In this document: piece after piece, positions 21,569-24,056 of the stretch
Layout of the letters: each line of letters opens with the position of its first letter
How positions within the stretch are numbered: position 1 is the stretch's first letter
DNA from: Gammaproteobacteria bacterium
Lineage (GTDB): Bacteria > Pseudomonadota > Gammaproteobacteria > DSM-19610
DNA length: 24,056 nt
Reading direction: 5' to 3'
Assembly: GCA_030618475.1 (NCBI GenBank)
Contig: JAUXDG010000010.1
Span: forward strand, 1-24,056
Made by a program: the position numbers and the translations under genes
Notes under the pieces: model-generated
Seen by the model: the letters and a program-made list of their open reading frames with translations, nothing else
Told to the model about the DNA's origin: nothing
Database searches by the model: none

Positions 21569-23836
21569 ATGTTAATTCACCCGATACGTTCCACTATGGA
21601 AAAAACCATTTCAAAACCCCTGACGCTTTCAGGCCGTTATTTTTCAAAAAAAGAACTCGTTTATGTTCAACAAACCGTCAAATCATTTCCGAACCTGAGT
21701 CTGACGGAACTGGCGCAGACATTTTGTGAACATCTGGGTTGGATAACAGCACGCGGCAGAAACAAGATTAACGCCTGTCTTATGGCCCTGGAGAAACTCG
21801 AAAAACTGGGGCTTGTCAGCCTACCGAAAAAGCGTCAGCAAAAGCAACGGGAAGTCAAAGAAATCGTTTGGTCAGAGCAGACACAAGCGGCAACGCCCGT
21901 CGATTGCCCATTAGATGAACTGGGTGCGGTCACCCTGAAGGTTGTCACGGGAAAAGCGGATGTCGCACTGTGGAATGAATACGTCGACCGTTTTCACTAC
22001 CTGGGTTACAAGCATCCAATTGGCGCCGCCCTGAAGTACTTTATTATCTCTCAGCACCCGCAGCAACAGATACTCGGCTGTTTACTGTTTTCAGCGTCTG
22101 TCTGGCATTTGTTTGACCGCGATCAGTGGATCGGCTGGGACAGAAAAGATCGCGAAAAGCGGTTAAATCTGGTAGTTAACAACAATCGGTTCCTGATTTT
22201 TCCGTGGGTCCATGTACCTAATCTGGCGAGCAAGGTACTTTCCATGGTCACCCGGCAAATCCGAGATGACTGGCAAACAGCCTACGCGTATCGTCCCGTA
22301 TTGATCGAGACCTTTGTTGATAGCAGTAAATATTCAGGCACCTGCTATCAGGCAGCCAATTGGGCCTGTATCGGACAGACAAGCGGCAAAGACTGGAAAG
22401 CTGGCCCTGAAGATAAAAAAGCCAACGCCAGTGTTAAGTCGATTCATGTTTATCCACTGCAATCGAATTTCAGAGCGATATTAAGAAATCAGCAACCCGC
22501 CAAAGGGCAAGTGGACATTGATGAAACCTTCGTTGCCTTATGGGGCAAGGTTGTCACGGTCATATCAGATGTGGCGCAGACATTTGATGCAAGCTGGCAG
22601 AAGCGTAAACGGGTGATTGACTCCCTGTTGCTGGTTTTTCTGATTTTCAGGCTGGTATTTTCCAAAAACAGTCAAGGTTATGGGACCACGATTAGCGAGT
22701 TCTGGCACAGCTGCCACCGGATGAAGTTCCCTTTGCCACAGAAGCAGCCGATTTCTGCCTCGTCCTTTTCTGATGCGCGGAAAAAACTCGATGAAAACAT
22801 TTTTAACGTACTAAACCAGCGCATCATTGAGGCCTGTGATGGGCATGATAAGACACAGTACCGCTGGTTCAATCACCGATTATTTGCTGTCGATGGCAGC
22901 AAACTCAACCTGCCGCGCGAACTCATTGACACCGGTTACAAGATACCTTCAGATAATGCCTATTACCCGCAAGGTCTGCTCAGTTGCCTCTACCAGTTAA
23001 AGTCAAAAATCCCTTATGATTTTGATTTAGTGAATCATGCCAATGAAAGACAGTGCGCACTGGCCCATTTACAAACACTCGATACCCATGATGTCATTGT
23101 TTATGACCGGGGCTATTTTTCATACGCCCTGCTGTATTATCACCTTCAATCCGGCGTACATCCCATTTTCAGGTTGCAAAAAAACACCTTCAAGGAAATT
23201 GATGCCTTCAGGATGAGTCAGCAGACGGATCAGATCATTACCTTACTGCCCTCAAAAGACGCACAGCGCGATATCAGGAAACAGTACCCGGATATTCAGT
23301 TCACCGCGTTAACAATGAGACTGATTAAATACACCCTTGCAGGCAACACCTACTGCATTGGCACCACGTTGATGGGCAGACAGTACACGATTGAGGCATT
23401 GAAAGACGTTTACCATGCGCGCTGGGGAATTGAAGAATTGTATAAAATTAGCAAAGACATGATCATCGTGGATGATTTTCACGGCAAAAGTGAACGTACA
23501 GTGAAGCAGGAACTGTTCGCACATTTTGTGCTCATCACCATGAGTAGGCTATGCTCGAATGAATCTGAAAATCTGTTATCCAGCCTGTTAAATCTGAAAC
23601 CTGACGAAAGGGATGCAAAACAAAAAATACAGGTCAACTTTAAAAACTGCCTGGCAACGGTTTCAAGGCACCTGGAAGAAATTATGTTTGTCCCTGCGCA
23701 CTGCATCAAACAGGTGATGAATGAAATAGTCTGCTCCATTTCACGTCACCGTCAAAAAACAAGACCCGGGCGTTCTTACGTGAGAAAATCGAACAAGCCG
23801 ATGAGTAAATGGAAGGCGTGTAAATCGACGGCCTAA
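21569..23836 (+). CDS. DruA-like (DUF4338) domain fused to IS4-family DDE transposase
   Basis: The product has 755 residues. Residues about 10-305 match the DUF4338/DruA family: a helical N-terminus, then LWNEYVDRFHYLGYKHPIGA, the ILGCLLFSASVWHL strand, NRFLIFPWVHVPNLASKVLS, ETFVDSSKYSGTCYQAANW (about 247-265) and the VYPL stretch. Residues about 335-725 form an IS4-type transposase. D442 lies in FAVDGSKLNLP and D513 in VIVYDRGYFSY. E622 lies in YHARWGIEELYKISK, an exact Y-x2-R-x3-E-x6-K signature. No stop or frameshift separates the parts; the linker is about 306-335. The transposase presumably cuts and joins the element ends; the DruA part may bind them or a partner. ATG 21569 follows GTGGTGA; ATG 21596 is an alternative. 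Confidence 0.9.
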   Translation: MLIHPIRSTMEKTISKPLTLSGRYFSKKELVYVQQTVKSFPNLSLTELAQTFCEHLGWITARGRNKINACLMALEKLEKLGLVSLPKKRQQKQREVKEIVWSEQTQAATPVDCPLDELGAVTLKVVTGKADVALWNEYVDRFHYLGYKHPIGAALKYFIISQHPQQQILGCLLFSASVWHLFDRDQWIGWDRKDREKRLNLVVNNNRFLIFPWVHVPNLASKVLSMVTRQIRDDWQTAYAYRPVLIETFVDSSKYSGTCYQAANWACIGQTSGKDWKAGPEDKKANASVKSIHVYPLQSNFRAILRNQQPAKGQVDIDETFVALWGKVVTVISDVAQTFDASWQKRKRVIDSLLLVFLIFRLVFSKNSQGYGTTISEFWHSCHRMKFPLPQKQPISASSFSDARKKLDENIFNVLNQRIIEACDGHDKTQYRWFNHRLFAVDGSKLNLPRELIDTGYKIPSDNAYYPQGLLSCLYQLKSKIPYDFDLVNHANERQCALAHLQTLDTHDVIVYDRGYFSYALLYYHLQSGVHPIFRLQKNTFKEIDAFRMSQQTDQIITLLPSKDAQRDIRKQYPDIQFTALTMRLIKYTLAGNTYCIGTTLMGRQYTIEALKDVYHARWGIEELYKISKDMIIVDDFHGKSERTVKQELFAHFVLITMSRLCSNESENLLSSLLNLKPDERDAKQKIQVNFKNCLATVSRHLEEIMFVPAHCIKQVMNEIVCSISRHRQKTRPGRSYVRKSNKPMSKWKACKSTA

Positions 23837-23889
23837 AATTGATCTAAAATGACTGAGCAGTCTACCTAGCCTCAGTGGATCAAAGCGAA

Positions 23890-23924
23890 TCCTTAACCGA
23901 ATGACGATACTCCTTAAGCGAATG
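23890..23924 (+). repeat. Subterminal 14-bp direct repeats at the right IS end
   Basis: TCCTTAACCGAATG (23890-23903) and TCCTTAAGCGAATG (23911-23924) agree at 13 of 14 positions with a 21-bp period, two helical turns. The second copy overlaps the inner edge of the right terminal repeat, whose left counterpart has only the TTAAGCGAATG part. A partial third copy (AAGCGAAT) lies at 23883-23890. Candidate transposase-binding sites. Confidence 0.5.
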
Positions 23925-23989
23925 CCATTGCCTCCAGAGGAGCCTCTCGGAATGTCCCATTCCTCACCTTCTGCCCTGGGGCATGTGGT
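23914..23989 (-). repeat. Right terminal inverted repeat of the IS
   Basis: This is the exact 76-bp reverse complement of 21363-21438, ending GGGGCATGTGGT at 23989. It carries the same two internal hairpins as the left end. Confidence 0.95.
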
Positions 23990-24000
23990 CAAGGTTGTGA

Positions 24001-24056
24001 CTAAAAGCCGTTACTGAATTCAATCAGATCTTTGAATTTCTGTTTTGCCGCGCCCG
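24001..24056 (-). CDS. Possible C-terminal end of a minus-strand gene
   Basis: The minus strand reads in frame from the window edge as GAAKQKFKDLIEFSNGF and stops with TAG at 24003-24001. The residue mix (Lys/Phe/Glu-rich, amphipathic) is protein-like, but 18 codons are too few to identify a family. The gene body would lie beyond the window; if real, the IS inserted just beyond its stop. Confidence 0.25.
   Translation of the reverse strand, partial: GAAKQKFKDLIEFSNGF

Larger units (their letters stand above)
21363..23989 (+). mobile_element. Insertion sequence with 76-bp perfect inverted repeats carrying a DruA-IS4 fusion transposase
   Basis: The 2627-bp element is bounded by exact 76-bp inverted repeats (21363-21438 and 23914-23989) and contains one gene, the 755-residue DruA/IS4 fusion. 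Base composition is visibly AT-richer than the surrounding genes, consistent with recent transfer, and perfect ends plus an intact gene suggest current or recent activity. IS4-group elements usually have much shorter ends. No direct target duplication flanks it (left TTTCTC, right CAAGGT), so it may not duplicate its target or a recombination event may have changed a flank. It sits 42 bp beyond ispH and interrupts no recognisable gene. Confidence 0.9.

Noticed and set aside
21363..23989. A full Druantia defence system
   Set aside because: Only a DruA-like domain is present, fused to a transposase and enclosed by IS ends. No druB-E or helicase gene is nearby.

Overview
The window looks like chromosome of a moderately GC-rich gammaproteobacterium. 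The housekeeping gene order (ispB / rplU-rpmA-obgE-proB / rpsT / murJ-ribF-ileS-lspA-fkpB-ispH) is a classic gammaproteobacterial arrangement. An Mtb-type 2-oxoglutarate:ferredoxin oxidoreductase, CBS proteins, and small orphan genes of kinds I associate with sulfur-oxidising lineages suggest a Chromatiales/Thiotrichales-like chemolithotroph. That placement is inference; nothing here fixes the genus.

Layout: (1) 1-1875: the 5' part of a cobalamin-binding periplasmic protein gene on the minus strand, divergent from an AraC-type regulator. (2) 6166-1886, minus strand: a probable operon, CBS protein > korA > korB > zinc-ribbon/CBS protein > a CsrA-family protein with the RsmN/RsmF-like architecture. 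The metabolic enzyme is bracketed by two putative nucleotide-sensing proteins. (3) 6167-8976: a looser, AT-richer accessory stretch with an inverted-repeat-bounded segment (6182-6390), a CXXC-less HMA-fold protein, a DUF4395 membrane protein, a small SAP-like/Cys-rich protein and a DUF2934 protein. (4) 8977-10057: tRNA-Pro(CGG) placed 2 bp after ispB. (5) 10151-13063: rplU-rpmA-terminator-obgE-proB. (6) rpsT on the minus strand with its own promoter and terminator. (7) 13561-21320: murJ, ribF, ileS, lspA, fkpB, ispH, covering peptidoglycan precursor export, flavin synthesis, Ile-tRNA charging, lipoprotein processing, proline isomerisation and isoprenoids. The lspA-fkpB gap is filled by dispersed repeats. 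(8) 21363-23989: a complete insertion sequence with 76-bp perfect terminal inverted repeats. It carries one 755-codon gene whose product is a DruA-like (DUF4338) domain fused in frame to an IS4-type DDE transposase.

The strongest candidate for something new is the DruA-IS4 fusion element. It puts a domain best known from the Druantia anti-phage system inside a transposase, in an element with unusually long, internally structured ends. A 27-bp sequence resembling the element's end also lies in the ispH leader, where it changes the choice of start codon. Second-tier items are the CBS-KorAB-CBS-CsrA operon and the RsmN-like CsrA variant.
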